From Lawsonibacter sp. (GTDB lineage Bacteria > Bacillota > Clostridia > Oscillospirales > Oscillospiraceae): a DNA stretch of 64,000 nt. Position 1 is the first letter of the stretch; the number at the start of each line of letters is the position of its first letter. Below, piece by piece: positions 34,191-41,658 of the stretch. The position numbers and the translations under genes are program-made. The stretch spans positions 1-64,000 of the forward strand of contig JAAWAD010000073.1 in the NCBI GenBank assembly GCA_022791995.1, read 5' to 3'. The notes beneath the pieces were generated by a model. It was not told the origin of the DNA. It saw only the letters and a program-made list of their open reading frames with translations, and searched no databases.

Positions 34191-34205
34191 GGAGGAAATG
34201 AGAAG

Positions 34206-35003
34206 ATGGCTGCTTTTTCCAAGGAGCAGATGGAGCAATTTTCCATGCAGAAGTGGTATGACCTGTCCGGTCAGACCGCCGTGGTCACTGGCGGCGCCAC
34301 AGGGCTGGGGCTGGCAATCACCCGCTGTCTGGTCTCTGCGGGGGCTAAGGCAGTGGTACTCAGCCGGAACGCCGAGCAGGCCGCCCAGGCGCTGGCCGAG
34401 TTTGGGGACCGGGCTGTGTTTTATCCTCTTGACGTGGCCGATACCAGCAAGACCCAGTCGGTGGTGGATCAGATTCTGGCTGAGCAGGGACCGGTGAGCA
34501 TCCTGGTCAACAACGCCGGCAACCACTGCAAAAAATTTGTCTGGGACATGTCGGTGGAGGAATATCAGAGTGTACTGGATGTGCATCTGGTGGGGGCGTT
34601 TGCCCTGACCAAGGCGCTGGTGCCCCAGATGAAGGAGCTGGGCCGGGGACGCATTCTCTTCCAGGCCAGCATGACCAGCTATATTGGTCAGCCCCAGGTG
34701 TCGGGCTATGCCACCGCTAAGGCGGGGTATCTGGGCCTGATTCACACCCTGACCGCCGAGCTGGCCGAGTATGGCATCACGGTGAACGCCATCGCGCCGG
34801 GCTGGATTGATACCCCCATGTTCCATAAGGCGACAGACAACGATCCCCCCCGTCTGGCCAAAATTATGGGCCGCATCCCCGCCAAGGCGGTGGGAGATCC
34901 CATGGATGTGGGCATGTGCGCAGCCTTCGTGTGCAGCGACGCCGCCCGGTACATCAGCGGCACCTGTATCCCGGTGGACGGGGGTGCGCTGATCGGCTTC
35001 TGA
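34206..35003 (+). CDS. SDR-family oxidoreductase, probable uronate (fructuronate/tagaturonate) reductase
   Basis: A 265-residue classical short-chain dehydrogenase. Cofactor motif TGGATGLGLAI near 30, NNAG near 105, catalytic Ser in ASMTSYIG and YATAKAG (Tyr-Lys), then PGWIDTPMF. In Bacillus and Thermotoga the mannonate oxidoreductase is an SDR of similar form, so this could reduce tagaturonate or fructuronate to altronate or mannonate. AAGGAGG is eight bases before the start. Which of the two SDRs here does that step is not clear. Confidence 0.85.
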   Translation: MAAFSKEQMEQFSMQKWYDLSGQTAVVTGGATGLGLAITRCLVSAGAKAVVLSRNAEQAAQALAEFGDRAVFYPLDVADTSKTQSVVDQILAEQGPVSILVNNAGNHCKKFVWDMSVEEYQSVLDVHLVGAFALTKALVPQMKELGRGRILFQASMTSYIGQPQVSGYATAKAGYLGLIHTLTAELAEYGITVNAIAPGWIDTPMFHKATDNDPPRLAKIMGRIPAKAVGDPMDVGMCAAFVCSDAARYISGTCIPVDGGALIGF

Positions 35004-35054
35004 TCGGATTGCGGGCTCTCCCAGAGAGGACCCATTTTGTGAAAGGGGATCACC

Positions 35055-36467
35055 ATGAAGAATACATTCAGTGAGGAGCTGTTTTTGACCAATGAAACCG
35101 GCCGGATGCTCTACCACAAGTACGCCGAGCACCTGCCGATTATCGACTACCACTGCCACCTCCAGCCCAGCGAGATTCTGGAGAACAAGGAGTTTGAGGA
35201 CCTGGGAGAGATGTGGCTCCGGGGCGACCACTATAAGTGGCGCTGTATGCGGGCCTTCGGCATTGAAGAGAAGTATATCACCGGCGACGCCAGCTACTAT
35301 GAAAAATACATGCGCTTTGCCGAAATTCTGCCCCAGCTGGCGGGCAACCCCATCTACATCTGGTGCGCCCTGGAGCTCAAGCGGTATTTTGATATCGACG
35401 AGCCCCTCACCGCGGAGAACGCCCAGGCCATCTATGATCGGACCTGTGCTCTCATTGCCGAGAAGCACATGACCCGCCGGTGGTGCATGGAGCACAGCGA
35501 TGTGCGCCTGGTCTCCACCACCGAGGACCCCACCGACGACCTGGCCTGCCATAAGGCCCTGCAAAAGGAGAACCTGTCCACCCGGGTCATCACCGCCTTC
35601 CGCCCGGATAAGGCCATGTTCTGCGCCAATTCGGACTTTGACGCCTACCTGGGCAAGCTGGCCAGGGCGGCGGAGCAACCCATCCACAGCTTCTCCGACC
35701 TCCTAACCGCCCTGGAGAAGCGGCTGCAATATTTCCAGCAGGTCACCGGGACCACGGTCAGCGACGACGGAATCCCCTATTTCGCCTGGGCGGACTACAC
35801 CCAGGAGCAGGTGGAGGCCATTTTTGCCAAGGCCCGCCGGGGCGAGGCCCTCACCCGGCAGGAGATTGACCAGTATCAGAGCGCGTTCCTTTTTGAGATG
35901 GGGCGGATTTACAACAGGAATAACTATGTGATGCAGCTGCATATCGGCACCTATCTGGATGCCAACACCAGCCGGGTGCAGGCGATTGGCCAGTCCACCG
36001 GCTTCGACTGCACCGACGACGCCACCGCGGTGAAGAGCGTGGGCACGCTGCTGGACCGGCTGACGGCCGTCGGGGAGCTGCCCAAGACCATTCTCTATCC
36101 CCTGGATGGCACCAAGATAGAGGCGTGGGCTGTGCTGGCCGCCGGCTTCTGCGACAGCGGAACCCGGGCTAAGGTGCAGCTGGGGGCTCCCTGGTGGTTC
36201 AACGACCAGGCCTTCGGCATCCAGCGCCAGTTTGAGGCCTGCGCCAATCTGTACCCCGTCAGCCTGTCCGTGGGAATGCTCACTGACAGCCGCAGCTTCC
36301 TCTCCTACCCCCGCCACGAGCTGTACCGCCGTGTGCTGTGCAGCTACCTGGGCAGTCTGGTGGAGCGTGGCGAGTACTTCTCCGGCGAGGCAGAGCTGAA
36401 AAAGCTGATTGAGAATGTCTGTTTTGACAATGTGAATCAGTTCTTCGGATTTCAGGTGCAGCGATAA
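35055..36467 (+). CDS. uxaC: Glucuronate (uronate) isomerase UxaC
   Basis: A 470-residue member of the amidohydrolase superfamily that isomerises D-glucuronate to D-fructuronate and D-galacturonate to D-tagaturonate. The N terminus LPIIDYHCHLQPSEI holds the HxH pair; further signatures are LVSTTEDPTDDL, AFRPDK, MQLHIGTYLDANT and GAPWWFNDQ. Length is normal for the family. It anchors the reading of this operon as hexuronate catabolism. AAGGGGAT lies upstream of ATG 35055. Confidence 0.96.
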   Translation: MKNTFSEELFLTNETGRMLYHKYAEHLPIIDYHCHLQPSEILENKEFEDLGEMWLRGDHYKWRCMRAFGIEEKYITGDASYYEKYMRFAEILPQLAGNPIYIWCALELKRYFDIDEPLTAENAQAIYDRTCALIAEKHMTRRWCMEHSDVRLVSTTEDPTDDLACHKALQKENLSTRVITAFRPDKAMFCANSDFDAYLGKLARAAEQPIHSFSDLLTALEKRLQYFQQVTGTTVSDDGIPYFAWADYTQEQVEAIFAKARRGEALTRQEIDQYQSAFLFEMGRIYNRNNYVMQLHIGTYLDANTSRVQAIGQSTGFDCTDDATAVKSVGTLLDRLTAVGELPKTILYPLDGTKIEAWAVLAAGFCDSGTRAKVQLGAPWWFNDQAFGIQRQFEACANLYPVSLSVGMLTDSRSFLSYPRHELYRRVLCSYLGSLVERGEYFSGEAELKKLIENVCFDNVNQFFGFQVQR

Positions 36468-36482
36468 AGGAGCGGAAATAGA

Positions 36483-37232
36483 ATGGCAGAGTTGACTGGA
36501 AAGGCCGGAATTGTAACCGGCGGAAGCAGCGGCATCGGTTTCCAGATTGCCAACGTGCTGGCCCAGGCCGGCGCGGTGGTGTACGTTATCAGCCGCACCG
36601 GGCGGCCTAAGGAGGGTGTGGGAGAGAGCGCCCCCGGCGTGGTCCATCTGGCGGGGGACATCGGAGACCGGAGCGGCATGGAGAAGCAAGTGGCGCAGCT
36701 GGCCGGAAAGCACGGCGGCGTGCTGGATTTCCTGGTGAACAACGCGGGCGTCAGCCACAAGTGCCGGGCAGAGGATTTTCCGATGGAAAAGTTTGACCAG
36801 ATCATGCAGGTCAACGTGCGCAGCCTCTTCGAGATGAGCGTCGTCTGCTACCCCTACCTGAAAAAGAGCCCGGGCCGGGGCCGCATTGTCAACATCACCA
36901 GCATGAGCGCCCACCTGGGCTTCTCGGAGGTGGTGCCCTACTGTGCCAGTAAGGGCGCAGTGCTGGCCATGACCCGCGCCCTTGCGGTGGAGTGGGCCAG
37001 CGATAACCTGTGTGTCAACAGCATTGCCCCCGGCTGGTTCCGCAGCAAGATGAACGAGCAGGTGGTGGACGCCCAGCGGGAGACCAAGATCCTGGGCCGG
37101 ATGCCCTTCCACGCCTATGGGGATACCCGGGATTTGGGGGCCATGGCGAAATTCCTGTGTGGCGATGGTGCTGCCTATATCACCGGCCAGGACTTCGCCG
37201 TGGACGGCGGCGCACTGGCTTTCGGGTACTGA
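36483..37232 (+). CDS. SDR-family oxidoreductase, last gene of the hexuronate operon
   Basis: A 249-residue classical SDR with TGGSSGIGFQIANVL near the N terminus, NNAGVSHKC, catalytic Ser in TSMSAHLGF, YCASKGAVLAM (Tyr-Lys) and PGWFRSKMN. It is distinct from the SDR at 34206. The two may handle fructuronate and tagaturonate separately, or this one may oxidise an aldonate. AAAGGAG precedes ATG 36483. Confidence 0.85.
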   Translation: MAELTGKAGIVTGGSSGIGFQIANVLAQAGAVVYVISRTGRPKEGVGESAPGVVHLAGDIGDRSGMEKQVAQLAGKHGGVLDFLVNNAGVSHKCRAEDFPMEKFDQIMQVNVRSLFEMSVVCYPYLKKSPGRGRIVNITSMSAHLGFSEVVPYCASKGAVLAMTRALAVEWASDNLCVNSIAPGWFRSKMNEQVVDAQRETKILGRMPFHAYGDTRDLGAMAKFLCGDGAAYITGQDFAVDGGALAFGY

Positions 37233-37252
37233 GGCTTCTGTTCTGCACTCTA

Positions 37253-37286
37253 GAGCAGTCAGCTGGAACGCTGGCTGCTCCTTTTT
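37253..37286 (+). terminator. Terminator of the hexuronate operon
   Basis: GAGCAG and CAGC pair with GCTG and CTGCTC, each strand with one unpaired base, followed by CTTTTT. Twenty bases after the last stop. Confidence 0.75.
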
Positions 37287-37301
37287 GTAGAACGAAAAGG
37301 A

Positions 37302-37329
37302 GGGGACGGGCAGAAGCCCGTCCCCTTTT
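37302..37329. terminator. Second hairpin, terminator of ilvE
   Basis: A perfect 10-bp stem (GGGGACGGGC with GCCCGTCCCC, AGAA loop) flanked by AAAAGGA and TTTT. On the minus strand it lies ten bases after the ilvE stop. Confidence 0.75.
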
Positions 37330-37339
37330 CTGTATTGAT

Positions 37340-38407
37340 TTAGCAGATTGGCACGATCCAGCCGTGGGGGTCCGCGATGCGGCCCCACTGAATTCCGGTG
37401 AGCTCATCGTAGAGCTTTTGGGTAATCTCACCAATCTGGTTGCCGCTGACAATGACCTTTTTGCTGCCCATCGCCAGCTCTCCGATGGGAGAGACCACGG
37501 CGGCGGTTCCGGTGCCCCAGGCCTCCTCCAGGGTGCCATCCTCGGCGGCCTGGAAGAGCTCCTCGGCGGAGATGCGCCGCTCCTCCACGGCGTAGCCCCA
37601 GTCCTTGAGCAGCTGGATGCAGGAGCGGCGGGTGATGCCGTCCAGCACAGAGCCATTCAGATCGGGGGTGAGGATTTTTCCAGCGATTTTGAACATGACG
37701 TTCATAGAGCCCACTTCTTCAATATACTTGCGGTGGACGCCATCCAGCCACAGCACCTGGCTGTAGCCGCTCTTCTCAGCCAGGTCGCTGGCCCGGAGAG
37801 AGGCGGCATAATTGCCGCCGGTTTTGGCCATGCCAGTGCCGCCCTTCACAGCCCGGACATCCTGGTCCTCCACATAGATTTTCACCGGATCCAGGCCCTC
37901 GGGATAGTAAGCCCCCACCGGGCACACCACCACAATATACTGGACATGGTGGGAGGCGTGGACGCCCAGCGCGGCATCTAGGCCGATCATGAAGGGGCGG
38001 ATATACAGGGAAGTGTCCTTGGCGCTGGGGACCCAGTCCTGCTCCAGCTTCACCAGCTCGGTGATACCGGCCAGGGCCAGCTCCTGGGGGATCTGGGGCA
38101 GGCACAGACGCTGGGCGGACTGGTTCATCCGCTCAATATTGCAGTCAGGCCGGAACAGCTGAATGGAACCGCTCTCGGTGCGGTAGGCCTTCAGGCCCTC
38201 GAAAATCTCCTCGGCGTAGTGGAGCACCTTGGCGGCAGGGTCGATAGCCAGGGGGCCGTAGGGGATGATTCGGGGGTCGTGCCAGCCCTGGTCCTCGTCA
38301 TAGTCCACGATGAACATGTGGTCGGTCATGGCCTTGCCAAACACCAGCTTGGAGGGGTCGGGCTTCTCCTTCAACGCTGTGGCCCGGGTAATTTTGATCT
38401 CTTCCAT
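37340..38407 (-). CDS. ilvE: Branched-chain amino acid aminotransferase
   Basis: A 355-residue class IV PLP enzyme for the last step of Val, Leu and Ile synthesis. It is the longer 'BCAT' type: GPLAIDPAAKVLHYAEEIFEGLKAYR, the PLP lysine in GGTGMAKTGGNYAAS, QVLWLDGVHRKYIEEVGSMN and a C-terminal WGTGTAAVVSPIG phosphate cup. ATG 38407 follows AGGAGGAAGC; the longer frame would pass through the promoter. A TTGCAT-17-TATAAT promoter is seen upstream. Confidence 0.94.
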   Translation of the reverse strand: MEEIKITRATALKEKPDPSKLVFGKAMTDHMFIVDYDEDQGWHDPRIIPYGPLAIDPAAKVLHYAEEIFEGLKAYRTESGSIQLFRPDCNIERMNQSAQRLCLPQIPQELALAGITELVKLEQDWVPSAKDTSLYIRPFMIGLDAALGVHASHHVQYIVVVCPVGAYYPEGLDPVKIYVEDQDVRAVKGGTGMAKTGGNYAASLRASDLAEKSGYSQVLWLDGVHRKYIEEVGSMNVMFKIAGKILTPDLNGSVLDGITRRSCIQLLKDWGYAVEERRISAEELFQAAEDGTLEEAWGTGTAAVVSPIGELAMGSKKVIVSGNQIGEITQKLYDELTGIQWGRIADPHGWIVPIC

Positions 38408-38507
38408 GGTTTGCTTCCTCCTAACATTTTCTGGGAAAAATTGTTGGCGTCCTATCCGTATCTTCCCCTCTGGGAGAAGAAAAGCCTGCGGAATGGGGGG
38501 CGCCCCC

Positions 38508-38536
38508 ATTATATCAGCCTTTCCGTTAGGATGCAA
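38508..38536 (-). promoter_or_regulatory. Promoter of ilvE
   Basis: On the minus strand TTGCAT (38536-38531), 17-bp spacer, TATAAT (38513-38508). A near-perfect palindrome (ATGGGGGCGCCCCCCAT, 38493-38509) follows at the expected +1. The leader of about 95 bases shows no T-box. Confidence 0.7.
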
Positions 38537-38588
38537 CCGGTTTTTCCCAGAATAGACCAGACTTCTGCATAAAATACTGCCCGCCGCC

Positions 38589-38617
38589 TTGTGTCCGCTT
38601 CCCCTCTCTGCTATAAT
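38589..38617 (+). promoter_or_regulatory. Promoter of the yjdF transcript
   Basis: TTGTGT at 38589-38594, 17-bp spacer, TATAAT at 38612-38617. Transcription would begin near 38624, so the leader is about 115 bases. Confidence 0.65.
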
Positions 38618-38624
38618 GGGGTGG

Positions 38625-38735
38625 CAGGGATAAAAACACAGGGCGGTTGGTAGTCCGCCCGCGGGTTTGCGCGCTCCCGTCAGTAGCCCTCCCTCCCGGG
38701 TCGTCCCTTCCCTGACACACGCATGGGAGGAAATT
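38625..38735 (+). ncRNA. yjdF-type riboswitch (candidate)
   Basis: The leader of the yjdF homologue is rich in structure: GGGCGG at 38641-38646 pairs with CCGCCC at 38655-38660 around TTGGTAGT, followed by CGGG/CCCG and CAGTAGCCC. The ribosome site GGGAGG (38725-38730) is complementary to CCTCCC at 38688-38697, giving a simple on/off switch. The gene context matches the known yjdF motif, which responds to azaaromatic compounds. I matched it from memory of the motif and its gene, not by a covariance search. Confidence 0.75.
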
Positions 38736-38739
38736 GCAT

Positions 38740-39153
38740 ATGGAACATGGCAGAAGCAGCTTCACCGTGACCTTTCAGTCCCCCTTTTGGGTGGGGCTGG
38801 CGGAGCGCTGGGGGGAGGAGGGCTATCAGGCGGCCCGGGTGGTCTTCGGCCCGGAGCCCACCGATCCCCAGGTGTACCAGTGGCTGGAGCGGGAGTGGTG
38901 CCAGCTCCCCTTCACCGCCCCGGCGGCGGGGGAGAGCCCCAAACCGGATTCGGTCAGCCCCAAGCGCCGCCAGCGGGAAGCCCCCCGGGCTCTGTCCAGG
39001 ACAAGCACCCAATCCCAGGCGGCGCTGAGCCGCCAGCGGGAGGCAGACGGTCTGGCCCGTCAGACCCGCCGCCGGGACGAGAAGCGGGAAGCGGAGGAAC
39101 AGAAGTTTCGCCTCCGCCAGGAGAAAAAGCGCGAAAAGAAGCGAGGCCATTAA
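38740..39153 (+). CDS. YjdF-family protein (DUF2992)
   Basis: A 137-residue DUF2992 protein. The N-terminal half reads SSFTVTFQSPFWVGLAERWGEEGYQAARVVFGPEPTDPQVY, and the C-terminal half is a long basic helix (QTRRRDEKREAEEQKFRLRQEKKREKKR) typical of the family. Function unknown; in many Firmicutes it lies behind the yjdF riboswitch, as here. ATG 38740 has GGGAGGAAA upstream; a TTG two codons earlier lies too close to that site. Confidence 0.92.
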   Translation: MEHGRSSFTVTFQSPFWVGLAERWGEEGYQAARVVFGPEPTDPQVYQWLEREWCQLPFTAPAAGESPKPDSVSPKRRQREAPRALSRTSTQSQAALSRQREADGLARQTRRRDEKREAEEQKFRLRQEKKREKKRGH

Positions 39154-39193
39154 AGAACCGCCCGGACTTTTGTGGAGTCCGGGCGGCTCTTTA
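39151..39193. terminator. Bidirectional terminator between yjdF and Bax inhibitor genes
   Basis: An 18-bp stem with one mismatch (TAAAGAACCGCCCGGACT against AGTCCGGGCGGCTCTTTA), including the yjdF stop codon. It sits six bases before the convergent gene's stop. Confidence 0.75.
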
Positions 39194-39199
39194 ATGTGG

Positions 39200-39901
39200 T
39201 TAGTTCCTCCGGTTGCCCAGGAAGCGGAGCAGGTAGAGGAACATGTTCAGGAAGTCCAGGTACAGCTGGAGGGCGGAGAAGATGGACGCCTTGGCCAGCA
39301 TGTCAGGATAACCGGCATAGTAGCTGTAGTAGGCCTTGATCTTCTGGGTGTCGTAGGCGGTGTAGGCCAGGAAGATGGCGATGCCAACCAGACATACAAT
39401 CTGGTCAAAAACCTGGAACCAGGGGATGATCCAGGTGAGCAGGCCAAAAACAATGAGGAAAATCAGGCCGGAGAACAAAATGGTGCGCAGGCTGGACAGG
39501 TCCCGGTGGGTCAGATAGCCATAGGCGGCCAGAGCGGCGAAGTAGACAGCAGTGGCCAGGAAGCAGAATACCGCAAGGCCCAGGCCATAGACCGCCAGAT
39601 AGACCGAGCAGGTCAAGCCGAACAGGAAGGAGAAGCCCACAAACAGAGCAACCGCACTGCCCACCCGCATTTTCTCAATGCGCCGGGCCATGGTGAAGGA
39701 CATCACCAGAGTGGCAATCAGGATGACCCAGTGGAGCTGGGCGGCCAGATAGACAGCTCCGGTGAACCAGCTGCCCACCGCTACAGTAAAGGTAATCATC
39801 AGTCCCAAAACCATCCAGAGGAAGGTTTTGGCTGTGTACTGACCAATGGAGTCCACCTGTCGCTGCATACTGTTATCAAATTCATAGGGGTTAAAGCTCA
39901 T
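39200..39901 (-). CDS. Bax inhibitor-1/YccA family membrane protein
   Basis: A 233-residue protein with seven transmembrane helices and the family signatures TFLWMVLGLMITF in the first helix and LAYTAYDTQKIKAYY near the end, whose Asp pair forms the pH-sensing latch in the BsYetJ structure. It may act as a Ca2+ leak or stress-linked channel. ATG 39901 follows AAAGGAG; an in-frame ATG 11 codons upstream lacks a ribosome site. Confidence 0.93.
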   Translation of the reverse strand: MSFNPYEFDNSMQRQVDSIGQYTAKTFLWMVLGLMITFTVAVGSWFTGAVYLAAQLHWVILIATLVMSFTMARRIEKMRVGSAVALFVGFSFLFGLTCSVYLAVYGLGLAVFCFLATAVYFAALAAYGYLTHRDLSSLRTILFSGLIFLIVFGLLTWIIPWFQVFDQIVCLVGIAIFLAYTAYDTQKIKAYYSYYAGYPDMLAKASIFSALQLYLDFLNMFLYLLRFLGNRRN

Positions 39902-39946
39902 AAAAAACGCTCCTTTCAAGGTTTTTAGGGACATGTTGCGCCGCTG

Positions 39947-40273
39947 TTATGTGGCGTGATCGCTGGTGTGAAACTGCTTCAGGTTGCCGATTTTTGCGCT
40001 GCGGCGGTCCAGCTCCTCCGTCACCGCCTCCAGAGGGATGTTCTGCTGAACCATCAGCACCGTCAGATGGTAGAGCAGATCGGAAATTTCTCCCACTGTG
40101 TCGGCCTGCACGCCGTTTTTGGCGGCAATGACCGTTTCGGTACACTCCTCTCCCACCTTCTTCAGAATTTTGTCCAGGCCCTTGTCGAAAAGGTAACAGG
40201 TGTAAGACCCCTCCTGGGGAGTTTCGCGGCGGTTCTGTACCACCTGATACAGCCGCTGCCAGACGTTGTGCAT
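39947..40273 (-). CDS. hisE: Phosphoribosyl-ATP diphosphatase HisE
   Basis: A 108-residue MazG-like enzyme for the second step of histidine synthesis. The motif KVGEECTETVIAAKNG with EISDLLYHLTVLM holds the metal-binding Glu and Asp residues. It is encoded separately from hisI, which lies 29 bases upstream in the same operon (hisF-hisI-hisE). Confidence 0.95.
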   Translation of the reverse strand: MHNVWQRLYQVVQNRRETPQEGSYTCYLFDKGLDKILKKVGEECTETVIAAKNGVQADTVGEISDLLYHLTVLMVQQNIPLEAVTEELDRRSAKIGNLKQFHTSDHAT

Positions 40274-40302
40274 GAGAATCGCTCCAATCCTTGATTATGA
40301 TT

Positions 40303-40626
40303 TTATTCTAGCACAATCTCATTGAAAAAGCAACTGTCCGCTCCGGTGTGGCAGGTGGGGCCGTCGGGCAGGCAGAGATAGAGCAGGGTATCGGTGTCAC
40401 AGTCGGTAAAAATCCGCTGAATGTGGAGGAAATTTCCTGAGGTAGCCCCCTTGTTCCACAGCTCCTGACGGCTGCGGCTCCAGAACCAGGCGGTTCTGGT
40501 TTGCAGGGTCAGCTCCACCGCCTCCCGGTTGGTAAAGCCCAGCATAAGAACCTGTTTGGTCCGAGCGTGCTGGATAATGACAGGGATCAGCTCCGCCTTT
40601 TGAAACAGAAGGGACAGGTCAAGCAT
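40303..40626 (-). CDS. hisI: Phosphoribosyl-AMP cyclohydrolase HisI
   Basis: A 107-residue zinc enzyme for the third step of histidine synthesis. Landmarks: [34 protein letters not shown], then [12 protein letters not shown] and [12 protein letters not shown] with the Cys/His metal ligands. The gene overlaps the end of hisF by eight bases, so translation is coupled. Confidence 0.96.
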   Translation of the reverse strand: MLDLSLLFQKAELIPVIIQHARTKQVLMLGFTNREAVELTLQTRTAWFWSRSRQELWNKGATSGNFLHIQRIFTDCDTDTLLYLCLPDGPTCHTGADSCFFNEIVLE

Positions 40627-41389
40627 GGCGTTCCCCCCTCACTGGGATGCCCCGGCTGCGCAGATAGTCCTTCACCTGGGGGACCGTAAGCTCGCCGAAG
40701 TGGAACAGAGAGGCTGCAAGAGCGGCGTCACAGCCGGTCTCCTGAAAGACCTGGGCGAAGTGTTCCAGGCTGCCGCAGCCCCCGGAGGCGATGACCGGAA
40801 TGGAGACCGCCTGGGTGACGGCCCGGGTCATGGCCAGGTCGAAGCCCGCCTTGGTGCCGTCGGCGTCCATGGAGGTGAGAAGAATCTCCCCCGCGCCCAG
40901 AGCCTCGCCCTGCCGGGCCCACTCCACCGCGTCCAGACCGGTGGGGTTCCGGCCCCCGGCGGTGACGACCTCGAAGGAGCCGTTGGGCCGCTTCCGGGCG
41001 TCGATGGCCAGCACCACGCACTGCGCTCCAAACTGCGCAGCGGCCCGGGAGATCAGGGTGGGATCCTTGACCGCGGCGGAGTTGACAGAGATCTTATCGG
41101 CTCCCGCCCGGAGCAGCCGCTGGAAATCCTCCAGAGTGCGAATGCCACCTCCCACTGTCAGAGGGACGAAGACCTGGGCGGCGGTGCGCTCCACCACGCC
41201 GGCCACAGTGTCCCGGGCGTCGCTGGTGGCGGTGATGTCCAGAAAGACGATCTCGTCCGCCCCCTGTCGGCTGTAAAAAGCGGCCAGCTCCACCGGGTCC
41301 CCTGCGTCCCGGATATTGACAAAGTTGACCCCCTTGACCACCCGGCCGTCCCGCACGTCCAGACAGGGGATAATGCGTTTTGCCAGCAT
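40619..41389 (-). CDS. hisF: Imidazole glycerol phosphate synthase subunit HisF
   Basis: A 256-residue TIM-barrel cyclase. It starts [20 protein letters not shown] with the catalytic Asp, and contains [40 protein letters not shown] (second catalytic Asp) and [11 protein letters not shown]. It works with HisH, which is not in this window. The ATG at 41389 is the family start; the frame is open further upstream but runs through the promoter. Confidence 0.97.
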   Translation of the reverse strand: MLAKRIIPCLDVRDGRVVKGVNFVNIRDAGDPVELAAFYSRQGADEIVFLDITATSDARDTVAGVVERTAAQVFVPLTVGGGIRTLEDFQRLLRAGADKISVNSAAVKDPTLISRAAAQFGAQCVVLAIDARKRPNGSFEVVTAGGRNPTGLDAVEWARQGEALGAGEILLTSMDADGTKAGFDLAMTRAVTQAVSIPVIASGGCGSLEHFAQVFQETGCDAALAASLFHFGELTVPQVKDYLRSRGIPVRGERHA

Positions 41390-41459
41390 TTCGGCTTCCC
41401 CGCTTCCTATGATAGAGTAGAGGGCGGTTCTCAGCAAAGCATAGACCGCCAACGCTCCT

Positions 41460-41488
41460 ATTATACCGCCGGCGGTCCTGCAAATCAA
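41460..41488 (-). promoter_or_regulatory. Promoter of hisF-hisI-hisE
   Basis: On the minus strand TTGATT (41488-41483), 17-bp spacer, TATAAT (41465-41460). The leader has a GGCGGT/ACCGCC stem but no T-box features that I recognise. Confidence 0.65.
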
Positions 41489-41496
41489 GCTGTCAC

Positions 41497-41524
41497 TTGC
41501 AAAAAATACAGAAATTGCTATAAT
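41497..41524 (+). promoter_or_regulatory. Promoter of the third MATE gene
   Basis: TTGCAA at 41497-41502, 16-bp spacer, TATAAT at 41519-41524. The -35 boxes of this and the divergent hisF promoter are eight bases apart. Confidence 0.6.
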
Positions 41525-41658
41525 GGAGGGGGCCGAGGCCGTAGTATATTGTGGCGCCGGGCTTGTGCAGAGCTTCAAGATATGTCGGAAGGGCTTTTCC
41601 TCCGGCTGGATTTGTGCTACACTGTTTGCAAATGATAAAAAGAGGGAGGGGGAGTTCT

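Noticed and set aside
32403-35687. A 1094-codon open frame on the minus strand across the uxaA-SDR-uxaC genes
   Set aside because: It is the antisense shadow of four well-supported plus-strand genes; high G+C third positions leave the reverse frame without stops. Composition is rich in His, Gln and Gly as expected for such shadows.
40545-40556. AAGAACCTGT within hisI, similar to the MITE end
   Set aside because: It is part of the hisI coding sequence and has no partner repeat.
41390-41459. Possible T-box or attenuator in the hisF leader
   Set aside because: Only a GGCGGT/ACCGCC stem is present; no specifier loop, T-box sequence or terminator was seen.
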